64,000 nt of DNA from Rhizobium sp. CF122. Its GTDB lineage: Bacteria; Pseudomonadota; Alphaproteobacteria; Rhizobiales; Rhizobiaceae. Location of the stretch: the NCBI RefSeq assembly GCF_000282035.1, contig NZ_AKKA01000080.1, forward strand, positions 62,001 to 126,000, in the 5' to 3' direction. The notes beneath the pieces were generated by a model, which had not been told where the DNA came from, did not search any database, and worked only from the letters and a program-made list of their open reading frames with translations. Position numbers and translations under genes: made by a program. Each line of letters begins with the position of its first letter. Position 1 is the first letter of the stretch. Below are positions 52,687 to 61,098 of the stretch, piece by piece.

Positions 52687-53118
52687 ATGGGAATTAATCG
52701 TATGGACTCGGGAGCCTATCTTGCCAGCCAGCTGGCCAAGGGCTTCGCTCGTTCGCTGCAGCAGCGCGCGGCGAGGCTCGGCTTTTCGCCAGGGCAGTTC
52801 CCGGTTCTTCTCGAACTCTGGGCCGAGGACGGGTTGACCCAGAAGCAGTTGCTGGCTCGCGTCGACATCGAACAGGCGACCATGGCAAACACGCTTGCAC
52901 GCATGGCGCGCGACGGGCTGATCGATCGTCGTCCGCATCCGTCCGACAAGCGCGCCCAGCTGATCTTCCTGACGGACAAGGCCAAAGGCATGGAAGACGA
53001 CGCGATCGAGGCGGCGCGCGAAGCGGATCTCGCGCTCTTTCGGGGCTTCAAGAGCTTCGAACGCGAACTGACCCTCGAATATATCCGTCGTCTTCTCGAC
53101 AACGCCAAGAAGCTTTAA
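52687..53118 (+). CDS. MarR-family transcriptional regulator
   Basis: A winged-helix regulator of 143 residues (138 if started at the ATG at 52702). The DNA-binding region is LTQKQLLARVDIEQATMANTLARMARDGLIDRRPHPSDKR in two parts around the recognition helix. It converges on the GGDEF-EAL gene with two bases between stops. No target is evident; it lies next to the putative small RNA and might regulate it or itself. Confidence 0.85.
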   Translation: MGINRMDSGAYLASQLAKGFARSLQQRAARLGFSPGQFPVLLELWAEDGLTQKQLLARVDIEQATMANTLARMARDGLIDRRPHPSDKRAQLIFLTDKAKGMEDDAIEAAREADLALFRGFKSFERELTLEYIRRLLDNAKKL

Positions 53119-53120
53119 GC

Positions 53121-55508
53121 CTATTCCGCCGCCGTTATGGTGGCGGGAGCATACGGCCGATCCAATTCGTCGGCGTGGGTTGCGAGGAAGCTCTCACGTG
53201 CTGCCAGCTTGACGCTCGGTTCGATATCAGGCTTGCCGAGAAGCCGGCCCTGCATCTGCTCACAGCCTTCTTCGATGACGATCTGGCGCTGGAGTTCCGT
53301 TTCGACGCCTTCGGTAACGACCTGAATTCCCAGGCTGTGGCCAAGGCCGATGATGGCGCGCACGATGGAACGGGCGGCTGCGTCATGCTCGAGAATGCCG
53401 GTGAAGCTGCGGTCCACCTTGATCTTGTCGAAGGGCAAGGCGCGCAGGTTCGAAAGCGACGAGAAGCCCGTTCCGAAGTCGTCCATGACGATGCGCACGC
53501 CAAGTCCATGCAGACGCATCAACGTTGCGATGACATTGCTTCGGTCACGCACGAAGGCAGCTTCGGTAATCTCCAGTTCCAGCCTCTCCGGGGCCAGCTC
53601 GGTCTCTTCGAGGATCGCCGCAACCCGCTCGCAAAGGTTCGGGAGCATGAACTGCACCGGCGAGACGTTGACGGCGATGGACAGCGGCTGCGGCCACCGC
53701 GCCGCTTCGGTGCAGGCCTGGCGCATCACCCACTCTCCAAGCTGCACGATCACACCGCTTTCCTCGGCGATGCCAATGAAGACCTCCGGTTCACTCATGC
53801 CGTGCCCGGGCCTATCCCACCGCATCAGGGCTTCATAGCCGGTGACGGTATCCGTCCTGCTGTCGAGGATCGGCTGGTAGCTAACGGAGAGCTGGTTGCG
53901 CGTGATCGCATGGCGCAGCTCCGCCTCGATCTGGCGACGGGCGCGCACGGCTTCGTCCATTTCCGCGTCGAAGAAGCAGGCCTTGCCGCGCCCGGCATGC
54001 TTGGCACGGTAAAGCGCCGTGTCGGCGTTGTCGCTCAGCTCCTCCGCCGTGCGTCCGTCCGTAGGATAGACGGCGATACCGACGCTGATGCCGACGGCGG
54101 TCGGATCGCGGGCGATATCCATTTCAGCGGCGAGCCCGTCAAGAATAAGCCCCGCAAGCTTGCGCGCTGCGTCCGGCTGCTGCTTGCCCGTCTGGATGAT
54201 CGCGAACTCATCGCCCCCAAGTCGGGCGACCGTGTCGCCCTCATCGGCCACGCGCTGCAGGATTGTCGAAACCTTGCAGAGGATGCGGTCGCCCTCCGCA
54301 TGTCCGAAAATGTCGTTGACGGCCTTGAAACGATCGAGGTCCAGACAGAAGACGGCAATCTGCGTGCCTTTGCGCTGGGCCAATTGAAGAGCGTGGCGAA
54401 TGCGCGTCTCGAACAGCGAGCGGTTCGGCAAGCCGGTCAAAACGTCGTGCTGCGCCAGATGCTCGATCATTTTCTCGGCGCGCTTACGTTCGGTGAGATC
54501 GCGAATCACCAAGACGTCGCAGTTGCGCCCGCGATAGACCATGCGACGGGACAGGATCTCAACCGGGATCTCGTTGTCGTCTTTGCTGGTCAACAGCGTC
54601 TCCTCGCGGGAGGCGGGCGTGCTGCCATCCATGCTCATCAGAACGGAGGTCGGATCAGCCCCGAGCAGCTCGGCCAAGTGCCAGCCCGACATTTGCTGGA
54701 AGCGTTCGTTGGCGTCGATGATCTTTCCTTCGCGCAGAACGAGCAGCCCCTCCATCGAGGCGTTTGCGAGGCCGCGTAGATCGGTCAGATGGCTTTCGAG
54801 AAATACGGCGCCGAGAGCGACGAGGATCAGGGCCGTCGACACCGCCATGATGATCGCAGCCAGGGCTTTCGGCTCCAGAACGGTTGCGGTTGCGCTTCGT
54901 CCGGGCTCGGGAATGAGCGTTATGCTGCTCATCGAAATGAAATGCATCACTGCGATGGCGAGCACCATGGCGATCGCCGGCACCAGCAGCCGTTTTGCCC
55001 CCTTGAGCCTCTTGAAGGAGAGAAAGGCCATGCTCGCGAGTGTCGCGCCAATCAGCAGCGCGATCAGCGTTGCTGAAAGATTGTAGACGATATCAACCTG
55101 GGCTTCGATCGCCCGCATGCCCGTCAGGTGCATCGAACCGATCCCGAGCGCCATCAAGATGCCACCGGGCACGAAGGAATACTCGCTCGTGCCCTCCACG
55201 GACACCAGGATGGCCAGCCAGGAGACGCATATCGCCAACACAACGGAGAGTGTTGTCAAGCCGAGACCATAAGTGATCGTGAAGCCGCCATCATAGGCGA
55301 GCATTGAGATGAAGTGCGTCGCCCAGATGCCGACGCCACAGGCAAATGCCGATGCCATGATCCAGTTTCGTTGCTGTCCGGGATCGCATTCCTGGGCGCG
55401 GAACAAGAGCAGCATCGAGGCAAGGTTGCCGATCAGGCAAACGATGACGGCAGCAACAATTAGGCGCCAGTCATGGTCGTCGCGAATGCAGGTGACTACA
55501 GAGAACAT
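53121..55508 (-). CDS. Membrane MHYT-PAS-GGDEF-EAL cyclic-di-GMP signalling protein
   Basis: A 795-residue inner-membrane protein. Residues 10-240 hold seven helices with three MHYT-type motifs (WATHFISM, SMHLTGM, VMHFISM) thought to sense a gas or metal through copper. A PAS domain spans about 245-335, GGDEF is intact at 431-435, and EAL at 559-561 with DDFGTGFSSL. The product-inhibition motif RxxD before GGDEF reads DEGD, so feedback control of the cyclase is probably lost. It could make or degrade cyclic-di-GMP. GAGGTGAGAT precedes the ATG. Confidence 0.93.
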   Translation of the reverse strand: MFSVVTCIRDDHDWRLIVAAVIVCLIGNLASMLLLFRAQECDPGQQRNWIMASAFACGVGIWATHFISMLAYDGGFTITYGLGLTTLSVVLAICVSWLAILVSVEGTSEYSFVPGGILMALGIGSMHLTGMRAIEAQVDIVYNLSATLIALLIGATLASMAFLSFKRLKGAKRLLVPAIAMVLAIAVMHFISMSSITLIPEPGRSATATVLEPKALAAIIMAVSTALILVALGAVFLESHLTDLRGLANASMEGLLVLREGKIIDANERFQQMSGWHLAELLGADPTSVLMSMDGSTPASREETLLTSKDDNEIPVEILSRRMVYRGRNCDVLVIRDLTERKRAEKMIEHLAQHDVLTGLPNRSLFETRIRHALQLAQRKGTQIAVFCLDLDRFKAVNDIFGHAEGDRILCKVSTILQRVADEGDTVARLGGDEFAIIQTGKQQPDAARKLAGLILDGLAAEMDIARDPTAVGISVGIAVYPTDGRTAEELSDNADTALYRAKHAGRGKACFFDAEMDEAVRARRQIEAELRHAITRNQLSVSYQPILDSRTDTVTGYEALMRWDRPGHGMSEPEVFIGIAEESGVIVQLGEWVMRQACTEAARWPQPLSIAVNVSPVQFMLPNLCERVAAILEETELAPERLELEITEAAFVRDRSNVIATLMRLHGLGVRIVMDDFGTGFSSLSNLRALPFDKIKVDRSFTGILEHDAAARSIVRAIIGLGHSLGIQVVTEGVETELQRQIVIEEGCEQMQGRLLGKPDIEPSVKLAARESFLATHADELDRPYAPATITAAE

Positions 55509-55697
55509 ATCTCACCTCGAACACATTGTCGGTATGCTATTTAGCCTTCCCTAAATAACTGTAAATTGTATCCGCGATTTCATGCCCTCGTCTTCAGGTG
55601 AGTCTCCCGGCGATCCGTTTCCCCTCCGATCTTTTTTCAACTCGAAAGCGATTTACCTTTGGTCTATCGTCCCGCCGAATTTCGAAAGGAGTCGAAA

Positions 55698-57086
55698 ATG
55701 ACCTACGTAACGCCAGTGCTTTCGCGCGCGGACCAGAATTTGCCGTCAAGCCTCGACAAGCTGTTTGAGCTCTTGAGGATCAAATCCATTTCTACCGACC
55801 CGGCCTTCAAGGCCGAGTGCCGCAAGGCAGCCGATTGGCTGGTTTCCTATCTCAAGACACTGGGTTTCGATGCCTCCGTGCGTGACACACCCGGCCATCC
55901 CATGGTTGTCGCCCATCATGCCGCTGCGAGCGCCGACGCGCCGCATGTCCTTTTCTACGGCCACTACGACGTGCAGCCGGTCGATCCCATCGAGCTTTGG
56001 GAAAACGATCCGTTCGAGCCGTCGATCAAGGATGTTGGCAATGGTCGGAAGATCCTGACGGGTCGCGGCACAGCCGACGACAAGGGCCAGTTGATGACCT
56101 TCGTCGAAGCCTGCCGTGCCTACAAGGAAGTGAACGGCGCTTTGCCCTGCCGCATCACCATTCTTTTCGAAGGCGAGGAAGAATCCGGTTCACCGTCGCT
56201 GAAGCCTTTCCTTGAGGCTAACGCCGCGGAATTGAAGGCCGACTACGCGCTCGTCTGTGACACCGGCATGTGGGATCGCGATACGCCGGCGATTGCCGCA
56301 GCACTTCGGGGGCTTGTCGGGGAGGAGGTCGTCATAACGGCCGCCGACCGCGATCTGCACTCCGGCTTGTTCGGCGGTGCAGCCGCGAATCCGATCCACA
56401 TCCTGACGGCTGCGCTTGCCGGCCTGCATGATGAAACCGGCCGCATCACCCTTGAAGGCTTCTATGATGGCGTCGAGGAAACCCCGGCCAATGTCAAAGC
56501 GTCCTGGGAAACTCTCGGCAAGACCGCGGAGACCTTCCTGGGCGAGGTTGGTCTGTCGATCCCCTCTGGTGAAGAGGGCCGCTCGGTCCTCGAACTGACG
56601 TGGGCACGTCCGACCGCTGAGATCAATGGTATCTGGGGTGGCTATACCGGGGAAGGCTTCAAGACAGTGATCGCGGCCAAGGCCTCCGCCAAAGTTTCCT
56701 TCCGCCTCGTCGGGACGCAGGACCCCGATGCCGTCCGGGAAAGCTTCCGCAGTTATGTCCGTTCGAAAATCCCGGCGGATTGCTCTGTCGAATTCCACCC
56801 GCATGGCGGCTCGCCGGCCATCCATCTCTCTTACGATTCGCCGGTGCTGACGAAGGCCAAGAATGCGCTTTCCGACGAGTGGCCGAAACCTGCCGTCGTC
56901 ATTGGCATGGGCGGATCGATCCCGATCGTCGGCGACTTCCAGAAGATGCTCGGCATGGAATCGTTGCTGGTCGGCTTCGGCCTCAGCGACGACCGCATTC
57001 ACTCGCCCAACGAGAAGTACGAGCTTGCTTCCTATCACAAGGGCATCCGCTCCTGGATTCGCATCCTGGAAGCGCTGGCCAAGTAA
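55698..57086 (+). CDS. M20-family metallodipeptidase
   Basis: A 462-residue M20 peptidase of the PepV/CNDP-like dipeptidase group. Metal and catalytic residues are in LFYGHYDVQPVD (His, Asp), TGRGTADDKGQ (Asp) and FEGEEESGSPSL (Glu-Glu), with the lid domain between. AAAGGAG selects the ATG at 55698. No signal peptide, so it should work in the cytoplasm on dipeptides. Ends in a terminator; monocistronic. Confidence 0.92.
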   Translation: MTYVTPVLSRADQNLPSSLDKLFELLRIKSISTDPAFKAECRKAADWLVSYLKTLGFDASVRDTPGHPMVVAHHAAASADAPHVLFYGHYDVQPVDPIELWENDPFEPSIKDVGNGRKILTGRGTADDKGQLMTFVEACRAYKEVNGALPCRITILFEGEEESGSPSLKPFLEANAAELKADYALVCDTGMWDRDTPAIAAALRGLVGEEVVITAADRDLHSGLFGGAAANPIHILTAALAGLHDETGRITLEGFYDGVEETPANVKASWETLGKTAETFLGEVGLSIPSGEEGRSVLELTWARPTAEINGIWGGYTGEGFKTVIAAKASAKVSFRLVGTQDPDAVRESFRSYVRSKIPADCSVEFHPHGGSPAIHLSYDSPVLTKAKNALSDEWPKPAVVIGMGGSIPIVGDFQKMLGMESLLVGFGLSDDRIHSPNEKYELASYHKGIRSWIRILEALAK

Positions 57087-57122
57087 TAGGAAAGCCTGCT
57101 CTCTTGAGAGCCTGAAAAACAA

Positions 57123-57146
57123 AAAGGCCGGAACAAGCCGGCCTTT
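57123..57146 (+). terminator. Terminator of the M20 dipeptidase gene
   Basis: AAAGGCCGG and CCGGCCTTT form a nine-pair stem with a six-base loop 36 bases after the stop codon. Confidence 0.75.
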
Positions 57147-57233
57147 CGTCATCCGCTTCACTTCGATGCCAGTACATCCGTGGTCAAGGAGGAAGCGAAT
57201 GTTGCAGCCAGAGTGATCGCGAAAGGTCAACCA

Positions 57234-57356
57234 ATGGTTAACTTGAGAGCCGCGATCAAAACGATGGAAGCGGCAACGTTGCTTGCGCGCACAACTTTCC
57301 ACCGGCTGCAATATGTTGGTCCCTATGTCGGAATGCCGACCTCGCGCTTCAAGTAG
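57234..57356 (+). CDS. Possible 40-residue small protein
   Basis: An ATG preceded by AAAGG at seven bases opens a 40-codon frame, starting MVNLRAAIKTMEAATLLART, that ends in TAG. The product is basic with no membrane segment. Nothing is recognised. Frame length alone is not significant; the ribosome binding site is the only support. Confidence 0.22.
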   Translation: MVNLRAAIKTMEAATLLARTTFHRLQYVGPYVGMPTSRFK

Positions 57357-57465
57357 GGCTAACGCATTTCTGCGTTTCGAGGCTTTCAGGAGTTCGACGA
57401 GGCCGCTGCAGCGGCCGCCCTTTGCTCGCTTGCCGAGAGGGGAGGCTTCCACCGGCGACATGGGA

Positions 57466-57497
57466 AGGCCCGGCGCTCTGGGAGAGACACCGGGCCT
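57466..57497. repeat. Compound inverted repeat
   Basis: AGGCCCGG and CCGGGCCT pair over eight bases, with a smaller CTCT-GGG-AGAG stem nested inside. No T-tract follows. It may be a structured RNA element or terminator remnant. Confidence 0.4.
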
Positions 57498-57600
57498 GAT
57501 CGCGATCGGCACGTTTGAGGGGAGACGGCCGACCTTCAGCGAAACGTACAGGGCGTGTTTCGCTACGGACTTAATTCACTAGGCCGCTGATGGTTCCCTG

Positions 57601-57783
57601 CTACCAGAGGGAAACGGAGTTCTGCCGACAGACGAGCAGCTCGCGCATCTCTGCGAACGGGCCGTGCAGCATCTTCAGGCGGCTTTCTTCCATCTTTGTC
57701 AGCCGGTAGCGGCGCGCAAACTCATGCACGCTCCAGACTTCGCGCAGCTTGAATTCTTCGATGTTGCTAATGTCGATGCTCAT
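57601..57783 (-). CDS. Small conserved rhizobial protein
   Basis: A 60-residue soluble protein beginning MSIDISNIEEFKLREVWSVH. The middle (VHEFARRYRLTKMEESRLKML) looks like a short helical DNA-binding or adaptor segment. I recall similar small proteins in other Rhizobiaceae but know no function. AGG lies seven bases upstream of the ATG. Confidence 0.6.
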   Translation of the reverse strand: MSIDISNIEEFKLREVWSVHEFARRYRLTKMEESRLKMLHGPFAEMRELLVCRQNSVSLW

Positions 57784-57902
57784 GAAATGCCTACATATTG
57801 CGCGTGCTGCACTAATCCTAGGCGCAATTCGGCATGCTATATGTCAGATTTGTGACGGTAGCAACGAATGGCAGCCATGCCAAAAAAGCGTGGCTTCGTA
57901 AA

Positions 57903-57936
57903 TGAAACAAAGCCCGGCCGAGTGGCGCGCCGGGCT
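57903..57936 (-). terminator. Terminator of the GCG_CRPN-type gene
   Basis: AGCCCGG and CCGGGCT pair, and on the minus strand the stem runs into TTTGTTTCATTT, about 20 bases after the stop at 57955. Confidence 0.7.
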
Positions 57937-57954
57937 CTGGTTTGAACTGCGTGA

Positions 57955-58281
57955 TCAGCGCCAGCCGTAGCGATCGCGAGCCCATGGCGGCGGACGATCC
58001 CATCCGTAGGACCGCTCATAACGCCAGCCATAGCGTGGCGGCGGGCCGCCCCATCCATAGCGACGATCAGAGCGCCATCCGTAGCGCGGCGGTGGCGGGC
58101 GGTTCCAATTCGGTCGGCAATTTCCCCACCGAGTGAGATGATAGCCGCGGCCGCAAGCGTAATCGACAAGTACCGTATTCTTGCCCGCAGCGCCGTTCAC
58201 CGGCACAATCGGCATCGCTTCAGCCGCGGAAACGCCAAACCCACAAATGGCGATCGCGGCTGCAATCATTCTCATACGCAT
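57955..58281 (-). CDS. Secreted GCG_CRPN-type repeat protein
   Basis: A 108-residue exported protein. A signal peptide (MRMRMIAAAIAICGFGVSAA) is followed by the prefix CGRGYHLTRWGNCRPN, matching the GCG_CRPN prefix domain, and a tail of degenerate Tyr-Gly-Trp and Pro-Pro-Arg-Tyr-Gly-Trp-Arg repeats. The tail is very rich in Arg, Tyr, Trp, Gly and Pro. Location should be periplasmic or surface. Function unknown. GAGGTG precedes the ATG at 58281. Confidence 0.8.
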   Translation of the reverse strand: MRMRMIAAAIAICGFGVSAAEAMPIVPVNGAAGKNTVLVDYACGRGYHLTRWGNCRPNWNRPPPPRYGWRSDRRYGWGGPPPRYGWRYERSYGWDRPPPWARDRYGWR

Positions 58282-58387
58282 CTCTGCACCTCTGTTATGC
58301 AAGTCCCTTGCACGTGGATTAGAGAGCCAGTTGGGTGAACAGGGGCTGAACCAAATTTGACATTATTGGGGCAGCGGTGGCCCCCTT

Positions 58388-58413
58388 CTAACCACTTCTT
58401 AACCACCCCTTAA
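58388..58413 (+). promoter_or_regulatory. Tandem CtrA-type boxes upstream of the PBP gene
   Basis: TTAA-N7-TTAA at 58399-58413 is a perfect full CtrA-type site (TTAACCACCCCTTAA), and a third half-site CTAA lies 11 bases upstream in phase at 58388. CtrA is the alphaproteobacterial cell-cycle regulator. The boxes lie about 100 bases before the start codon. Confidence 0.6.
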
Positions 58414-58514
58414 ATCGCCGCATTTAAAGTTCAACCGGGCGGAGAACCGTTTGGCAAGGCACGGCTTCTGCGGCGTCGTTGCTCAGAGCGAAGATGGGGT
58501 GTACCGGGTACTAG

Positions 58515-60863
58515 ATGGCGGGCAGAGGCAAATCACGCGACAGGATCGAACCCTCTTTCAGCGGCCGCGATGACCGTGACGATGATGACGATTTCGCGCT
58601 CGATGTCGACGACCGTGTGGTCCGTGGACGCTCAAGCAAGCGCGTGGCTCCAAAATCGTCTCGGGCACGGCAGCCCGAGCGACGCAAACGCGACCGCCGG
58701 GAGCGTGAAGGCGGAAGTTTCTTCGGCTTCATCCGCCGTATCGTCTACTGGTGTATTGTTTTTGGCATTTGGGCCGGCATCGGCGTCGCCGGCCTCGTCG
58801 TCTACTACGGGTCGCGCATGCCGAGCGCCAGCACCTGGGCCATTCCCGAGCGTCCCCCGAACGTCAAGATCACAGCTGTTGACGGCAGCGTCCTCGCCAA
58901 TCGTGGCACGACGGGCGGCGAAGCGCTCGCGCTCGAAGACATGTCGCCCTACATCCCGGAAGCGATCGTCGCCATCGAAGACCGTCGCTTCTACTCGCAT
59001 TTCGGCGTGGATCCCCTTGGCCTTGCACGTGCCTTCGTCACCAACCTGACGACCGGACACATGGTCCAGGGCGGTTCGACATTGACGCAGCAGCTTGCAA
59101 AGAACCTATTCCTGTCGCCGGACCGCACGCTGGAACGCAAGGTGCAGGAAGTCCTGCTCGCGCTTTGGCTGGAGCAAAAATACACCAAGGACCAGATCCT
59201 TGCGATGTATCTCAATCGCGTGTTTTTCGGCTCGAACGCCTATGGCGTCGAAGCTGCCTCGCGCCGTTATTTCAACAAGTCCGCACGTGACGTGAACCTT
59301 GGTGAAGCAGCCCTTCTCGCCGGTCTCGTCAAGGCACCGTCGCGTCTGTCGCCGGCCCGCGATCCTGAGGCAGCCAATGCCCGCGCGCAGGTGGTTCTGC
59401 AGACGATGCGCGATCAGGGCTACATCACCGACGATGAAGTAAAGACCGCCATGTCGCAGACGCCGGCCAAGGCGAAGCGCTACTGGTCGGGCGCTGGGCA
59501 CTATGTCGCGGATATGGTGATGGACCAGCTGCCCGGCCTGATCGGCGACGTCAAGGAAGACATCGTCGTCGACACGACGATCGACAAGACGCTGGAAAAG
59601 CGGGCCGAGCAGTCGCTGAACGACGTATTGAGCAAGGATGGTGCCAAGCTCGACGCCTCGCAGGCCGCACTGGTCTCGCTCGACGGGACGGGTGCAATCC
59701 GTGCGCTCGTTGGCGGCAGGGACTATGCCGACAGCCAGTTCAACCGCGCCGTGACCGCCAAGCGCCAGCCCGGCTCCTCCTTCAAGCCGTTTGTCTACGC
59801 TGCGGCGCTGGAAAAGGGTCTGACGCCGTTCTCGGTATTCAATGACGCACCGATCCGGATCGGCGATTGGACGCCGGAGAACTACGAGAAGAAGTACAAT
59901 GGCGAAGTGACGCTCGCGACGGCACTTGCAAAGTCGCTGAACACCGTCGCCGCCCAGCTCGTGATGTATGACGGACCGGACCAGGTCATCAAGCTCGCGC
60001 ACCGCCTCGGCATCGAATCGGAACTGCAGCCGAATGCCTCGATTGCTCTTGGCACGTCGGAAGTGTCGCTGACAGAACTCACCGGCGCCTATGCCGCCTT
60101 CATGAATGGCGGCTACAAGGCGACGCCGCACGTGATTCGGCGCGTGACGACGGCCGACGGCAGCAGGGTGCTCTACGAGAACACCTATGACAATCCGCCC
60201 CGCGTCCTGTCGGAGGCGATTGCTGCCAACATGAACACGATGATGATGGGCGTCATCAACCAGGGGACGGGCAAGAGCGCCAAGCTTTCCGGTTGGCAGG
60301 CGGCTGGCAAAACCGGCACCACCCAGAATTCGCGCGACGCGCTCTTTGTTGGCTTCACCAGTAACCTTACAACCGGCGTCTGGTTCGGCAACGACGACGG
60401 CAAGCCGATGAAGAAAGTGACGGGCGGCGGCCTGCCGGCCAGGGCATGGCAGGAGTTCATGGTCGCCGCACACAAGGGACTGTCGCCGGCACCGCTCTTC
60501 GGCAATGGGCAGTTTATGACAGATCCCGCAGTCAATCCCGGTTTCGGCGATCAGCCGATGGCCTCTGTCGAGCCTGGCATGGCGCCGCCGCTTGAGGAGC
60601 CGACCACAATCGGCAGCATCCTCTCCGGTGTCTTCGGGGGCGAGGCCGATGTTCGTGAGCGCTATCCACAGGCGACCGAGCGACCAAGACGTCAGCCGAT
60701 GGCTCCGGTTAATGGCGGTCCGGTGCCTCCCGCCGACATCGCTCAAGACGGCGATGTTGGCTACGGCGACGCGCTGCCGCCGGGTGATATCGGCGAGCCT
60801 GAACCGTCGCCGACGGGCAGGCCGAGACGGACGACCTTGCTCGACTTGATCATGGGGCAGTAG
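58515..60863 (+). CDS. Class A penicillin-binding protein (PBP1A-like)
   Basis: A 782-residue bifunctional peptidoglycan synthase. An acidic and basic cytoplasmic tail (1-70) precedes one helix (75-98). The glycosyltransferase domain has IEDRRFYSHFG (catalytic Glu 155) and GGSTLTQQLAKN. The transpeptidase domain has SSFK (421-424), SLN (474-476) and KTG (599-601). A proline-rich C-terminal tail of about 100 residues follows. A single gene, probably cell-cycle controlled through the upstream CtrA-type boxes. The exact paralogue (mrcA-like) is not certain. Confidence 0.93.
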   Translation: MAGRGKSRDRIEPSFSGRDDRDDDDDFALDVDDRVVRGRSSKRVAPKSSRARQPERRKRDRREREGGSFFGFIRRIVYWCIVFGIWAGIGVAGLVVYYGSRMPSASTWAIPERPPNVKITAVDGSVLANRGTTGGEALALEDMSPYIPEAIVAIEDRRFYSHFGVDPLGLARAFVTNLTTGHMVQGGSTLTQQLAKNLFLSPDRTLERKVQEVLLALWLEQKYTKDQILAMYLNRVFFGSNAYGVEAASRRYFNKSARDVNLGEAALLAGLVKAPSRLSPARDPEAANARAQVVLQTMRDQGYITDDEVKTAMSQTPAKAKRYWSGAGHYVADMVMDQLPGLIGDVKEDIVVDTTIDKTLEKRAEQSLNDVLSKDGAKLDASQAALVSLDGTGAIRALVGGRDYADSQFNRAVTAKRQPGSSFKPFVYAAALEKGLTPFSVFNDAPIRIGDWTPENYEKKYNGEVTLATALAKSLNTVAAQLVMYDGPDQVIKLAHRLGIESELQPNASIALGTSEVSLTELTGAYAAFMNGGYKATPHVIRRVTTADGSRVLYENTYDNPPRVLSEAIAANMNTMMMGVINQGTGKSAKLSGWQAAGKTGTTQNSRDALFVGFTSNLTTGVWFGNDDGKPMKKVTGGGLPARAWQEFMVAAHKGLSPAPLFGNGQFMTDPAVNPGFGDQPMASVEPGMAPPLEEPTTIGSILSGVFGGEADVRERYPQATERPRRQPMAPVNGGPVPPADIAQDGDVGYGDALPPGDIGEPEPSPTGRPRRTTLLDLIMGQ

Positions 60864-60956
60864 CTAAAGCGTTTGGCCGGAAAAATGCCATTTTCCTGCG
60901 CCTGTCGAAATTAATTGCTAGGCGCTTGTTTTGCTGGTTTTCTGGCTATTTCTCGC

Positions 60957-60987
60957 CTTGCAGTCCCGAAAACCGCTCCTTATATAC
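60957..60987 (+). promoter_or_regulatory. Probable dnaK promoter
   Basis: CTTGCAG and CCTTATATAC, about 16 bases apart, resemble rhizobial RpoH (heat-shock sigma) promoters and also fit a sigma-70 TTGCAG-N17-TATATA. They lie about 110 bases before dnaK. No CIRCE element was found. Confidence 0.55.
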
Positions 60988-61098
60988 GCCGCATCACCGC
61001 AATCACGATTGCGTTAATCTTAAAGACCCATCCCGTAAGGGGCTGTCAGGGAAATGCCTTCTCGGGGTTCCGACAGCTTGCTTCAAGGAGAGAATGAC

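Larger units (their letters stand above)
57147..57600. other. Intergenic region with one possible tiny gene and a hairpin
   Basis: About 450 bases between the dipeptidase terminator and the small gene at 57601. It holds the 40-codon frame at 57234 and a compound hairpin at 57466-57497. Nothing else was recognised. Confidence 0.4.

Noticed and set aside
57283..57582. 99-codon frame before the small gene at 57601
   Set aside because: No ribosome binding site or family; it runs through the compound hairpin.
60864..61098. CIRCE operator in the dnaK leader
   Set aside because: No TTAGCACTC-type inverted repeat is present.
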